64,000 nt of DNA from assembly GCF_014779765.1 (NCBI RefSeq), contig NZ_JACXZA010000007.1, forward strand, positions 124,001 through 188,000, in the 5' to 3' direction. The DNA comes from Paenibacillus terricola. GTDB taxonomy: Bacteria > Bacillota > Bacilli > Paenibacillales > Paenibacillaceae. Each line of letters starts with the position of its first letter. The first letter of the stretch is position 1. Position numbers and translations under genes: made by a program. This document shows positions 24,211 to 32,886 of this stretch, one piece after another. Below the pieces are notes generated by a model. The model was given only the letters and a program-made list of their open reading frames with translations. It searched no databases and was not told the DNA's origin.

Positions 24211-25743
24211 GTGAAGTCTTCTGCCGATAAAATGCAAGTCGCAGACCCTCGAGGCGCTGTCCGCCTGCTGCAAACCATCACCCTACTTCGCAGTATCGGT
24301 CAAGGCGCCGCGCTTACGATTACAAGCCTCTATCTGCGCGAGCTAGGCTGGAGCGGCACTGCAATTGGCGCTGTCATTGCGGCTGCAAGCCTCGTTCGCA
24401 TTATTCTGACCCTGTCGAGTGTGTATTTCAATTCGCGGCTCGGTGCCAAGCGCGCTCTGCTTCTCTTCGAGGTCATCACGCTATGTGCTGCTTCCGTCAT
24501 GGCAGTAACCACTATGCCATGGCTGCTGACCACAGCTATTACAGCGGCCGGGCTCGGCAGCGGACATTCCGGCACTGGCGGTCCAACCGCACCGATTGAA
24601 AGCGCCTGGCTAGGCGCGTATGCGAAGGATCCTGCCAAATCGAAGGCACTCTTCGGCCGCAACGCACGTTATAGCTATACCGGACTTGGAGCCGGTGCAC
24701 TGCTGGCCTGCATCCCCAGTCTGCTATATGGAACAGCAGAGAATGCTGCCAGCTTTCGACTTCTCTATATGCTCATTGCAATTGTAACCGTCGGCTGCAT
24801 CATATGTATCTGGCGCATACGCGGCGGTGCGCGGAAACCGTCTTCAGCCGCTAACAACAAAGCCGCAATCTCTGAGACTCTAGGCGTCCATTCAGCTGCC
24901 ACGACTATTGCGGCCGCAGCTGCCCCTGAACCAGATGAGCGATCATCGGCTATTCGTACGCGTGCATCATTATTCGGACTGGTCGGACTAGCCCTTATTA
25001 TCTTTATCAGCGTTCTTGTCGGAATAGCCTATCGCTCAAACTCAGTTGAGCTTAAACGGATCGCCCCAGCCGCCTTGTTCGTTCTGCTCATCGCAGCTGC
25101 CAACCTCCGGCTGCTCCGCAAGCCGAAGACAGTCCAGCTGGCAACGACGCGGAACAACCAGCTCCGCATGCTCGCAAGCAGCTTGAGCGGCGTGACCGCT
25201 GCGCTGACCAGTACGGTCACCGCCTATTGGTTGGCGGAACGATTCGGCGCCTCTGCCGGCATCATCGGGCTCATCATGGGCATCTCCTTCTTGGGCGCCG
25301 CGCTCCTTGCACAGCTGACAAGCGGCAAGGCTGGACGAGATGTGACCTTAAAGACGATCATCAGCCTGCAGTTCGCCGCCATCTCCCTGCTGCTCATCCT
25401 CCCTTGGGTGACCGCCTTCTGGCTGGCCGCCCTTATCGAGATCGGATGCACCGCTTGCAATCTGGGCACCCGCGGCAATCGCACAGCGCTTATGATGGAG
25501 GAGCGAGACCGCCACAAGCACACTCTCCTTTCCCGCCTTAACATGATCGCCATACGGCTGACGGCCGTTCTATGGCCGGGCATATTCGTGCAATTCGTCG
25601 ACGAGGGGGATTACGTGCCTCCGTTTTATTTGGCCGCAGCGATGCAATTCATCTCAGCCCTCCTCTTCCGACGGGTCTATCGGGACGTCGAACAAGCTCA
25701 GACCAACGCAAAAAAGCGATCTTTAGATCATCCACTAAGATGA
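24211..25743 (+). CDS. MFS transporter
   Basis: About 510 residues, 12 TM helices with a long, Ala-rich cytoplasmic loop between the halves. Motifs: RELGWSGTAIGAVIAAASLVR at the start and FNSRLGAKRALL in the first cytoplasmic loop. The GTG at 24211 follows AAAGGAGG with seven-base spacing; upstream in-frame ATGs have none. Divergent from the WYL regulator. Substrate cannot be predicted. Confidence 0.82.
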   Translation: MKSSADKMQVADPRGAVRLLQTITLLRSIGQGAALTITSLYLRELGWSGTAIGAVIAAASLVRIILTLSSVYFNSRLGAKRALLLFEVITLCAASVMAVTTMPWLLTTAITAAGLGSGHSGTGGPTAPIESAWLGAYAKDPAKSKALFGRNARYSYTGLGAGALLACIPSLLYGTAENAASFRLLYMLIAIVTVGCIICIWRIRGGARKPSSAANNKAAISETLGVHSAATTIAAAAAPEPDERSSAIRTRASLFGLVGLALIIFISVLVGIAYRSNSVELKRIAPAALFVLLIAAANLRLLRKPKTVQLATTRNNQLRMLASSLSGVTAALTSTVTAYWLAERFGASAGIIGLIMGISFLGAALLAQLTSGKAGRDVTLKTIISLQFAAISLLLILPWVTAFWLAALIEIGCTACNLGTRGNRTALMMEERDRHKHTLLSRLNMIAIRLTAVLWPGIFVQFVDEGDYVPPFYLAAAMQFISALLFRRVYRDVEQAQTNAKKRSLDHPLR

Positions 25744-25756
25744 CCTAAGGACCGCT
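25710..25756 (-). terminator. terminator of the 2OG oxygenase gene
   Basis: Long 17-bp arms (25715-25731 and 25740-25756) that pair fully only in the minus-strand transcript, where three positions become G-U. Followed by TTTTTT on that strand; overlaps the MFS gene's end. Confidence 0.75.
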
Positions 25757-25799
25757 CTATCACGAATGCCCTATCTATGATGTCTTCTGACATAACTTA

Positions 25800-26435
25800 T
25801 TAATCGCGAAACCGCTGCCTTCTCATCCACTGCGTTGCGACCCACTTCTCCCCCGTCACAACGGGGTTGCCGGCATGCAGCGTCAATTCATTCAAGTGAT
25901 GATCGGTATAAAAATATTCAAAATAGACCGCGCTTCCCTTCTTCGGTGCAACCGATAGCTGAAGCAGGGGGAAACAGGTCTCCCCGCCCTCTTCCACATC
26001 ATTCAAATACATAACAAGCGTGCTGATCCGATTGTTAGCAACCGTATCCGAAGTGAAGTAGTCGTAGTGAAGTTTATACTGCTCACCAGGCCTATAGTGC
26101 AGCACCTGCAGCGGTTCGGCATGCGCCAGCGGCACCTGCATAAGCTCTGACAGCCTTTCCTCAACCGAACGAACCCAAGCATTCTCGCCTTCCTCCAAGA
26201 ACATGCTGCTGCTCGTCCGTATGTCACTGACCGTGTGGGCGCCTCCAATTCGAGATCGCTGCATCCTATCGCTTGCCAACGCGATTAGGACATCGCATTC
26301 TTCTGCGCTTAGCACATCCTCTAACACCAAGATAAGCGGCTCTTCCAGCTTGTCGACAATCCGAATCTGCCTGTCGCTCGTCCTCAGGATATCTCCTCCT
26401 GAGGCATCTACAATCGACTGCTCTTTAACGACCAT
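25800..26435 (-). CDS. 2-oxoglutarate/Fe(II) oxygenase, prolyl 4-hydroxylase-like
   Basis: About 211 residues. The double-stranded beta-helix core has the iron ligands His and Asp in LHYDYF, the distal His in LTLHAGNPVVTGEKW and the 2OG-binding Lys in that segment. This is the P4Hc pattern; bacterial members hydroxylate prolines of proteins such as collagen-like or EF-Tu targets. The ATG at 26435 has GGAGG eight bases upstream. Converges with the MFS gene. The target protein is unknown. Confidence 0.87.
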   Translation of the reverse strand: MVVKEQSIVDASGGDILRTSDRQIRIVDKLEEPLILVLEDVLSAEECDVLIALASDRMQRSRIGGAHTVSDIRTSSSMFLEEGENAWVRSVEERLSELMQVPLAHAEPLQVLHYRPGEQYKLHYDYFTSDTVANNRISTLVMYLNDVEEGGETCFPLLQLSVAPKKGSAVYFEYFYTDHHLNELTLHAGNPVVTGEKWVATQWMRRQRFRD

Positions 26436-26464
26436 CGCTTCATCCTCCACTAAGGGCATAATTG

Positions 26465-26578
26465 ATGAAAAATTATGAAAATGCTGTGCTGTCTGTTGAT
26501 GGATTGCGGGTAACGGTGCGCTATGAGCTTGCGCCTGTCATGACCGGCGCGTCGGGATTGATTTCCGATAATAAATGA
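26465..26578 (+). CDS. possible 37-residue small protein
   Basis: A short frame beginning MKNYENAVLSVDGLRV with AAGGG nine bases before the ATG, divergent from the oxygenase gene. Composition looks protein-like, but there is no family I recognise. It could be a gene remnant or chance. Confidence 0.25.
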   Translation: MKNYENAVLSVDGLRVTVRYELAPVMTGASGLISDNK

Positions 26579-26676
26579 AGATGGGTAAGCGGTGTACAGA
26601 TAACAATGCTGCTGTCATTGAGGAGTAATTTGTGTGACAAATCCTGAATAATCATATGCGAGGTGTGCGGTACTAA

Positions 26677-27042
26677 CTAAGGTTTGAGGTTGTCGTAATG
26701 CATTCTGGCTTGTTTGACACTGTCCAAATGGTCTTCCGCCCACAGCTTTAGCGCGGTCATTAACGGCAGGAGCGATTCTCCAAGCGGCGTGAGCGAATAT
26801 TCGGTAGTAGGCGGTACGGATGGGGTCAGCTTGCGGTTGACGATGCCGTTGCGTTCGAGCTGTTTCAGCGTCTGGGTCAGCATTTTCTGCGAAATGCCTT
26901 CAATGCGCCGCATCATCTCGCCATACCGGATAGGGCCCGTCTCCATCGCATAAATCGCAAGTGCGGTCCACTTGTTCGAAATAATCTCGAGCACATGGCT
27001 GTAGGTGCATGCCTCCAGCGAAATGTCCGGCTTCGTTCCCAT
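26677..27042 (-). CDS. HxlR family regulator
   Basis: 121 residues, winged HTH of the HxlR type: CTYSHVLEIISNKWTALAIYAM, then RIEGISQKMLTQTLKQLERNGIVNR and PPTTEYSLTPLGESL. A single N-terminal Cys (residue 12) is at the position used for redox sensing in related regulators. Divergent from the oxidoreductase gene at 27160, with an inverted repeat between; probably a repressor of that gene responding to electrophiles (inference). Confidence 0.88.
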   Translation of the reverse strand: MGTKPDISLEACTYSHVLEIISNKWTALAIYAMETGPIRYGEMMRRIEGISQKMLTQTLKQLERNGIVNRKLTPSVPPTTEYSLTPLGESLLPLMTALKLWAEDHLDSVKQARMHYDNLKP

Positions 27043-27060
27043 AGCTGCATCTCCTTTCGT

Positions 27061-27078
27061 ACGAACCTAAATGTTCGT
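27061..27078. promoter_or_regulatory. inverted repeat, probable HxlR operator
   Basis: ACGAAC-6-GTTCGT, perfect 6-bp arms, 18 bp before the HxlR start codon and about 80 bp before the divergent oxidoreductase. Confidence 0.5.
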
Positions 27079-27159
27079 AACCCACCTTAAAGTGCCGACT
27101 TACTAAATTTTAGCACCGGACCTATACTGTGTCTATCTCAAGTAAGGGAGCTGGTAAGG

Positions 27160-28173
27160 ATGAAGGCATATGTACTGCGAAATGGATTTGGGTTGGATAA
27201 TGTGAAGCAGGAGGATCGCCCCATTCCATCCCCTGGACCTGGCGAAGTGCTTATTCGCATGAAGGCTGCATCGCTGAACGCCCGTGATATCGGGGTGATT
27301 AACGGGTTCTATGAGCCTAATCGAACTCAGCCGCTCATTCCTGTGTCCGATGGCGTTGGTGAAATAGCTGCATTAGGCGATCAGGCTTCCAAATTCAAAA
27401 TTGGCGAAAGAGTGAGCCCTATATTCACGCAAAGCTGGACGACGGGTGAGCCTACGCAAGCGAATTGGGTATCCACACTTGGCAGCCCGTTTGACGGACT
27501 GCTTGCAGAGTATGTCGTCCTTCCGGAAGAGGGCTTGGTGCGCGTACCCGACCATTTGACCGATGAGGAGGCCGCTACACTGCCCTGTGCAGCAGTCACC
27601 GCGTGGCACGCGATTGTGGAGGAAGGACAAGTGAAGGCTGGCGATACCGTCGTTGTGCAGGGAACTGGCGGCGTATCCATTTTCGCCCTGCAATTCGCTA
27701 AGCTGCTCGGCGCTCGCGTTATCGCAACTTCCAGCAGCGATGAGAAGCTGGAACGCGCCAAGGCGCTTGGAGCCGACTATGGGATCAACTATCGGACTTC
27801 GCCGGATTGGGAGCAGGACGTCCTTGCTTTCACGGAAGGCCGCGGTGCGGATCATATTGTCGATCTAGGCGGCGGTTCCACCTTAAACCGTTCCTTGGCA
27901 GCGCTGAAGGTTGGCGGTCAGATCAGCATAGTCGGCCTTCTGTCAGGCGCAGTCGTTAATGACTTCGCGATTGTGCCTGCTATTCTTCGCAAAGCTCGAT
28001 TGCAAGCCATCAACGTTGGCAGCAGGGAAATGTTCGAACGCATGAATCTTGCCATTGAACAGCATGAACTTCATCCTATCATTGACCGTTCATTCCCATT
28101 CACTCATTCGCTGGACGCCCTTCGATACATGGCGCAAGGATCGGCCTTCGGGAAAGTTACGATAGCATTCTAA
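27160..28173 (+). CDS. MDR-superfamily NAD(P)-dependent oxidoreductase
   Basis: 337 residues. GroES-like N-terminal domain and Rossmann domain (VVVQGTGGVSIFALQFAKLLGARV near residue 165-190). The zinc-ligand GHE motif is absent (SDGVGE instead), so it is probably a zinc-free quinone oxidoreductase-like enzyme. The divergent HxlR regulator suggests a role in quinone or aldehyde stress (inference). Confidence 0.85.
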   Translation: MKAYVLRNGFGLDNVKQEDRPIPSPGPGEVLIRMKAASLNARDIGVINGFYEPNRTQPLIPVSDGVGEIAALGDQASKFKIGERVSPIFTQSWTTGEPTQANWVSTLGSPFDGLLAEYVVLPEEGLVRVPDHLTDEEAATLPCAAVTAWHAIVEEGQVKAGDTVVVQGTGGVSIFALQFAKLLGARVIATSSSDEKLERAKALGADYGINYRTSPDWEQDVLAFTEGRGADHIVDLGGGSTLNRSLAALKVGGQISIVGLLSGAVVNDFAIVPAILRKARLQAINVGSREMFERMNLAIEQHELHPIIDRSFPFTHSLDALRYMAQGSAFGKVTIAF

Positions 28174-28242
28174 TCATTACGGTTGAAGAAGGCGAAGAGT
28201 AGGGTTAGCGTTCTAGAAGGATCAGGGACCGGCCACAAAAAT

Positions 28243-28289
28243 AAGGGTTACTTGCCTGCGAATCGTCTAACTCGCAGCAAGTAACCCTT
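28243..28289. terminator. bidirectional terminator
   Basis: AAGGGTTACTTGC / GCAAGTAACCCTT arms with an inner CTGCGA/TCGCAG stem, between convergent genes. Confidence 0.8.
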
Positions 28290-28303
28290 TATTGTTCTCT
28301 CTC

Positions 28304-29497
28304 TTATTCCACCGGCACAGCTGTCTTACGCTCCTGTCGAACACGAATGATTCGGTTTCTTCCGTCGCGCTTTGCGGCATATAGTGCTTTGTCGCACGTA
28401 ATGTACAGATTTTCCAACCTTGTCTGAGCATCCGGGATGACCGTTAATATTCCTACACTGATGGAATAGGGAGCTGGCTGCTGTTCGTCCCCTGCCGTGA
28501 ATTCACTGATCATTTGCTCCGCGAACCGGGCAGAAGCCTCCTCGTCACGGCCAGGCAGCAGAATGCCGAACTCGTCGCCTCCATAGCGTACGAGCATATC
28601 ATCCTTATCCAAGTGGTGTCGAACTCGCGATGCCAGATGCTGCAGCACCTGATCGCCTACATAGTGCCCATAGGTATCGTTAATGGTCTTGAAGCGATCC
28701 ACATCAAAAAGTAAATAAGACATCGGCTTGTGCAACTTCGCGTATCGAACAAGCTGTCGCTCCGCTTGAATGGCGAATGTTCGCCGGTTAAGCGCGCCTG
28801 TCAGGTCATCTTGGTTCGCAAGTATAACGAGTTCACGATGCGACTGCTCCTTCATAAGCAGCACAACGCCGGTATGCCCAACCACAATGATCAGGAATAG
28901 AACCAGCAGCGTCGGCAGCTGATACTCGCTAGGCGTATAGAAGCTCGCCCATTTGTACCCCAGCACCGCAGCTCCCGCTCGAACGAGCATCCAGATCGCT
29001 ACACCAAAATAGAGCGCACCCATCACACGGGCAAGCGGACTTGCTCCGCGAGCAAGCAGCAGCCGATAGGATGGCAGGAATATAACGGCAAGCAGCACAG
29101 AGGCGAACGCAATTCGGAATTCTTCTCGATTATGGAGCAGGTAGATCAGGGAGAAGCCCGCAATGCTGCCTGCTGTAATAAATGCGTACAGCCACTTCAT
29201 TCTCTTCGTCAGAACGCGCTGCAAATGAAGCAGCGCACAGATCTCTAATGCGTACACGACGAAGAGTATACTGTTGCCGAGCAGTATGGACACAGTTTCC
29301 GGCATATAGCCGCGCATGGACACCAGGAATAAAGCGACAGCCTGCATGCTTTTGGCCCCGATATAGACTCTAACCGTAACAAGCCTCATACTGTCGTTCC
29401 AGTAGGCCAACGTGAGCACCAATGCGATCAAATAGCCGATTAATAACGTTGCAAACACCGTTTGAGCATCCAAGGATATGGACATAACCAGCACCAT
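28304..29497 (-). CDS. Membrane-bound diguanylate cyclase (GGDEF)
   Basis: About 397 residues: six to seven hydrophobic helices (about 5-215) followed by a GGDEF domain with the intact signature RYGGDEFGIL and substrate residues in LLFDVDRFKTINDTYGHYVGD. It should make cyclic di-GMP. The product-inhibition RxxD site is absent (DKDD at that place). No EAL domain. The start is uncertain: ATG 29497 is the first ATG but no good binding site is visible there or at the next ATG. The GEMM-I riboswitch 14 kb away is one possible reader of its product. Confidence 0.88.
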   Translation of the reverse strand: MVLVMSISLDAQTVFATLLIGYLIALVLTLAYWNDSMRLVTVRVYIGAKSMQAVALFLVSMRGYMPETVSILLGNSILFVVYALEICALLHLQRVLTKRMKWLYAFITAGSIAGFSLIYLLHNREEFRIAFASVLLAVIFLPSYRLLLARGASPLARVMGALYFGVAIWMLVRAGAAVLGYKWASFYTPSEYQLPTLLVLFLIIVVGHTGVVLLMKEQSHRELVILANQDDLTGALNRRTFAIQAERQLVRYAKLHKPMSYLLFDVDRFKTINDTYGHYVGDQVLQHLASRVRHHLDKDDMLVRYGGDEFGILLPGRDEEASARFAEQMISEFTAGDEQQPAPYSISVGILTVIPDAQTRLENLYITCDKALYAAKRDGRNRIIRVRQERKTAVPVE

Positions 29498-29653
29498 CTC
29501 GTACAAAAAATAGTAATAGCACTCTGATTATAGTATAAATGTCCTACTAATTCGACATGACATGAAGTAATTTATTCGTTAAATTATGTAATTGTCATAT
29601 TTCCTGTCGCAATAAGTCAACAAACCGACACGAAATTCGGGATTATACGAGAA

Positions 29654-29687
29654 AACACCGCCCAGCCCATGCGGCCGCAGCGGTGTT
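29654..29687 (-). terminator. terminator of the sigma-VOC gene
   Basis: AACACCGC / GCGGTGTT arms with a GC-rich loop, TTCTCG on the minus strand. Confidence 0.6.
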
Positions 29688-29722
29688 CTGTTTATTGGCG
29701 GATCAATCTATATAAGTTCCTA

Positions 29723-30685
29723 TTACCCTCCAAAGGCAACCTGATACCCGTCCAAGTCACGAATCGTGAACTCGCTCCAACCCTCAGACCAGTGCGGACC
29801 GTTGACGACTTCTACGCCTTTCTCTTGGGATACCGCATACAGATGCCTCAGCCCTTCTGAATCGGTATAGCAGAATACATCGAAATAAATGCCGCCGTCA
29901 GCAGCCGAATTCGGGTGAATGTCCGCCTTTCGCTTCGCCGGATGCAGAATAAAGGTTGCACCGCCGTGGCTCACGTGGATGTGTCCACCAATATTCTCAG
30001 TATTGAATCCGATTCCTTCGTAAAATGCAACCGACGCATCGACGTTCTCAACTAGGAACGTAACGGATGCACCCGTAATTCGCGCTCTAACTTTCTCCAC
30101 GAACGATTCGGTAAGCTTCTTCTCTTGCGCCGTATCTTCTACCAACTCGATCAACTCCTTCTTCAACATCGTCTTTGCTCTCCGCAACCGGCTCTCTGTC
30201 GTTCTAAGCGGAACGTCCAGCAGCTCGCTTATTTCCCTGGAATTGTATCCCCCTATGTAATACATCAAGGTGGAGGTACGATAAATCTCTTCTAACCCAT
30301 GCAGCGCTTTCCATACGGCCTGTCCATCGGAATTTCGCTCAACTTGTTCGTCCAACGATACCGTATCCGCCGTATTCGCAGCCTCCTCGAGTGACCGTAC
30401 AATGAGCTGTTTCTTGCGAAAATAATCCTTGCACAGGTTGCTCGCTATGCGGATCACCCAGCCACCGAATCGCTCCCCATCCTGCAGCTGCCCGAGGTTA
30501 CGCCATGCTTTGACGAAAGCCTCCTGCGCAATATCCTGCGCCAAGTGAAAATCATTCACCGCGCTGTAGGCTGCCCCATACACCGCATTGGAGTATTGAC
30601 GGACTAGCTCCGTGAATGCATCCTGATCCCCATACAGAGATCTTCTAACCAGCTCCGCTTCCGATTGATGACTCAACGAAGCCAT
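29723..30685 (-). CDS. ECF sigma factor fused to a C-terminal VOC domain
   Basis: 320 residues. Sigma region 2 (about 8-95; AQDIAQEAFVKAWRNL and the -10 helix GGWVIRIASNLCKDYFRK) and region 4 (about 125-180; IGGYNSREISELLDVPLRTTESRLRRAKTMLK). After a short linker, residues 205-320 form a vicinal-oxygen-chelate/glyoxalase domain (VTFLVENVDASVAFYEGIGF, then GWSEFTIRDLDGYQVAFGG). One continuous frame, no stop or shift visible. No anti-sigma gene follows, so the VOC part may be the sensor (inference). AGGAGGTGA precedes the ATG. Confidence 0.88.
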   Translation of the reverse strand: MASLSHQSEAELVRRSLYGDQDAFTELVRQYSNAVYGAAYSAVNDFHLAQDIAQEAFVKAWRNLGQLQDGERFGGWVIRIASNLCKDYFRKKQLIVRSLEEAANTADTVSLDEQVERNSDGQAVWKALHGLEEIYRTSTLMYYIGGYNSREISELLDVPLRTTESRLRRAKTMLKKELIELVEDTAQEKKLTESFVEKVRARITGASVTFLVENVDASVAFYEGIGFNTENIGGHIHVSHGGATFILHPAKRKADIHPNSAADGGIYFDVFCYTDSEGLRHLYAVSQEKGVEVVNGPHWSEGWSEFTIRDLDGYQVAFGG

Positions 30686-30952
30686 TCACCTCCTCTATTA
30701 ATAAAGACGGGTTGTTGTTCTGAAATACATTCATCATGCAATAAATTCTTTTTCGACAATATATTTCCTCCTCTAAAGACAACCTTCGATTCGATCTGGT
30801 TTATTTGAGGCCCATCTTTTAGACAAACCTCGTTTCAATGCCCAGCCCAATTTCAATTCATAATGTAAAGTAGACTTGACATGGTGAATACTTTACCATA
30901 CATTATGTATACAGTGGTTTACATTCATTCAAACCCAAAGGAGGTGTTTGAT

Positions 30953-31399
30953 TTGACTTACCAAGAGAAGAAAAGCATCGTCACGCTTATCAGTACGATC
31001 CTTATATTTGCGATCTATTGCTTGTACATGTACCCGCGCTATCCCGAGCAAGGCGCTGAACTAACGGAGGTACTAAGATATTGGGGTGCCTTCGTCCTCA
31101 TTCTGATGCTGGTATCCATCATTGCGCATATTATTATCAGCATTGTGTTCAACATCGTCTACCGAATGACGACAGGCGAGAAGGAACCTGGTTTCACGGA
31201 TGAGCTGGATCGCATCATTGAGCTGAGAGCCCACCGGATCTCATTCTTGTTGTTCATCGTTGGCTTCCTGTGCGCGATGGGATCGCTCGTCATGGAGAAG
31301 CCGCTGTATGTCATGTTCGACTTTCTGATTGCTGCCGGCTTCCTGGCCGATGTCAGCAGCTCCGTTACGAAACTTTATCACTATAGGAGAGGCTTCTAA
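30953..31399 (+). CDS. Small membrane protein paired with an HTH regulator (DUF2178-like)
   Basis: About 148 residues with four hydrophobic helices and a charged loop (GEKEPGFTDELDRIIELRAHR), resembling the DUF2178-type membrane proteins often encoded beside YozG-like HTH regulators. TTG 30953 is the likely start: AAAGGAGGTG lies six bases upstream, while the earlier ATGs have none. The HTH gene begins 1 bp after its stop, so the two are translationally linked. Role unknown. Confidence 0.75.
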   Translation: MTYQEKKSIVTLISTILIFAIYCLYMYPRYPEQGAELTEVLRYWGAFVLILMLVSIIAHIIISIVFNIVYRMTTGEKEPGFTDELDRIIELRAHRISFLLFIVGFLCAMGSLVMEKPLYVMFDFLIAAGFLADVSSSVTKLYHYRRGF

Positions 31400-31400
31400 T

Positions 31401-31625
31401 ATGGGTAACAATCTTGTCGGCAACCATATCCGCAAACTACGATTCGACCACGACGAAATGACCCAGCAACAGCTGGCTGACAAGGTAGGCGTAACCAGAC
31501 AAACAATCGTGGCGCTCGAGAAAGGCAATTACTCGCCGTCGCTAGAGCTGGCATTCCGCATCGCTCGGGCGTTCAACTTACCGATTGAGAGCATCTTTTA
31601 CTACGAGGAAGATCACAAGAAGTAG
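31401..31625 (+). CDS. XRE-family HTH regulator (YozG-like)
   Basis: 74 residues, almost entirely a helix-turn-helix domain: IRKLRFDHDEMTQQQLADKVGVTRQTIVALEKGNYSPSLELAFRIARAFN, ending IESIFYYEED. Such short regulators are co-encoded with membrane proteins like the one upstream. AGGAGAGG sits within the end of the upstream gene. Confidence 0.87.
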   Translation: MGNNLVGNHIRKLRFDHDEMTQQQLADKVGVTRQTIVALEKGNYSPSLELAFRIARAFNLPIESIFYYEEDHKK

Positions 31626-31684
31626 ACCCGCGCACATCCTTGACTTCGACAGATTTTCTTGCGGAAATGAGAAGGAGGAGAACC

Positions 31685-32410
31685 ATGCATACTACGCGTA
31701 GAGCAGCTAAACTTACGGGGATTTTGTTTATTCTTGCCGCTATTTCATCCATTATCGGACTCGTTCTATACGATCCAATCCTGAACGGTACCGATTATTT
31801 GATCGAGGGTGCCAAGCATGATAATCAGATCATCTTGGGCGCGCTTATGGAGCTTGTGCTTGTCGTATCGGCGGTTGGAACGGCCGTTACGATGTTTCCT
31901 GTATTGCGTCGTGTCAGCGAAAGAATTGCGCTCGGGCATCTATGCTTTCGTTTTCTTGAAGCGGCCATTATTACAGTCGGTATTATTAGCGTCTTATCCC
32001 TCTTGACATTAAGTCGTGAATTTACGGCGATAGCACCTACAGACCCCACCTCTTACCACGCAGCAGGTACGCTATTAATCGCAATCCACGACTGGACCTT
32101 CCTGCTCGGCCCTAACTTCATGCTTGGCATTAACACGATGATGTACAGCTATATTTTCTACCGCAGCGGCCTAGTGCCTCGCTTCCTGTCCATTCTCGGG
32201 ATGACCGGCGGCGCACTCGTTCTCGCTGCAGCGTTGTTCGAAATGTTCGGCGTATTCGAGCAAGTATCCACATGGGGCGGACTGTTGTCACTGCCTGTCG
32301 CTGCGAACGAAATGACGCTTGCCGTTATCCTTCTCGTGCGCGGATTTAACGAGTCTCGGCTTGCCGCTATTGACAGCAACATCCAGGCGGGATACCATAT
32401 AACCAAGTAA
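31685..32410 (+). CDS. DUF4386 family membrane protein
   Basis: About 241 residues with six TM helices. The pattern TRRAAKLTGILFILAAISSIIGLVLYDPIL at the start and the NTMMYSYIFYRSGLVPRFLSILGM segment are typical of DUF4386 proteins, whose function is unknown. GAAGGAGGAG precedes the ATG at 31685. Its last codons overlap the operator of the following ArsR gene. Confidence 0.8.
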   Translation: MHTTRRAAKLTGILFILAAISSIIGLVLYDPILNGTDYLIEGAKHDNQIILGALMELVLVVSAVGTAVTMFPVLRRVSERIALGHLCFRFLEAAIITVGIISVLSLLTLSREFTAIAPTDPTSYHAAGTLLIAIHDWTFLLGPNFMLGINTMMYSYIFYRSGLVPRFLSILGMTGGALVLAAALFEMFGVFEQVSTWGGLLSLPVAANEMTLAVILLVRGFNESRLAAIDSNIQAGYHITK

Positions 32411-32424
32411 CTAATTATTTGGTT
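32401..32424 (+). promoter_or_regulatory. 24-bp site upstream of the ArsR gene
   Basis: AACCAA-12-TTGGTT. Shares length, AAC/GTT ends and TTATTTxGTT with the site at 32827-32850 before the SDR gene; probable ArsR operator. Confidence 0.5.
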
Positions 32425-32445
32425 GATTATGGAGAAGATAGTCCG

Positions 32446-32796
32446 ATGGAATACCTCGACACCACACAACTGGAAACAACCGTGCATCAGCAACTGCGAG
32501 CGTGCAGCCCGATTTTTCTTGCTCTTGCTGACCCGGTCCGACAGGACATCATCATGATGCTCACGAAGCATGAATCACTTAATGTCGCTCAGATCGTCGA
32601 ACGCTCTCCTATGTCTCGCTCCGCCATTTCACATCACTTGAAGATACTCAAGCAAGCGAGTCTGCTTACTTCCACCAAGAAGGCAACCGAAATCTACTAC
32701 AGCCTCGACATTGAACACCCCGTCGCATTGCTGAAAGCATTCCTTGCAACAACCGAACAAATTCTAACTATAAAAACACCAACCGGGGATGAATAA
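32446..32796 (+). CDS. ArsR family winged-helix regulator
   Basis: About 116 residues. ArsR HTH: FLALADPVRQDIIMMLTKHESLNVAQIVERSPMSRSAISHHLKILKQASLL. No Cys-based metal site is visible, so it is probably not an arsenic sensor but one of the ArsR proteins linked to SDR/SRPBCC genes. GGAGAAG precedes ATG 32446. Followed on the same strand by the SDR gene, with matching putative operators before both. Confidence 0.87.
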   Translation: MEYLDTTQLETTVHQQLRACSPIFLALADPVRQDIIMMLTKHESLNVAQIVERSPMSRSAISHHLKILKQASLLTSTKKATEIYYSLDIEHPVALLKAFLATTEQILTIKTPTGDE

Positions 32797-32826
32797 TCCC
32801 CTTTTGCCCCTCGTAAATAACTATAT

Positions 32827-32850
32827 AACTAGATGTTTGGTTATTTAGTT
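32827..32850 (+). promoter_or_regulatory. 24-bp site upstream of the SDR gene
   Basis: AACTA-14-TAGTT, 37 bp before the SDR ATG; second copy of the presumed ArsR operator. Confidence 0.5.
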
Positions 32851-32886
32851 ATTATAAATAAGATGGACTATGAAGGAGGCCTCCTC

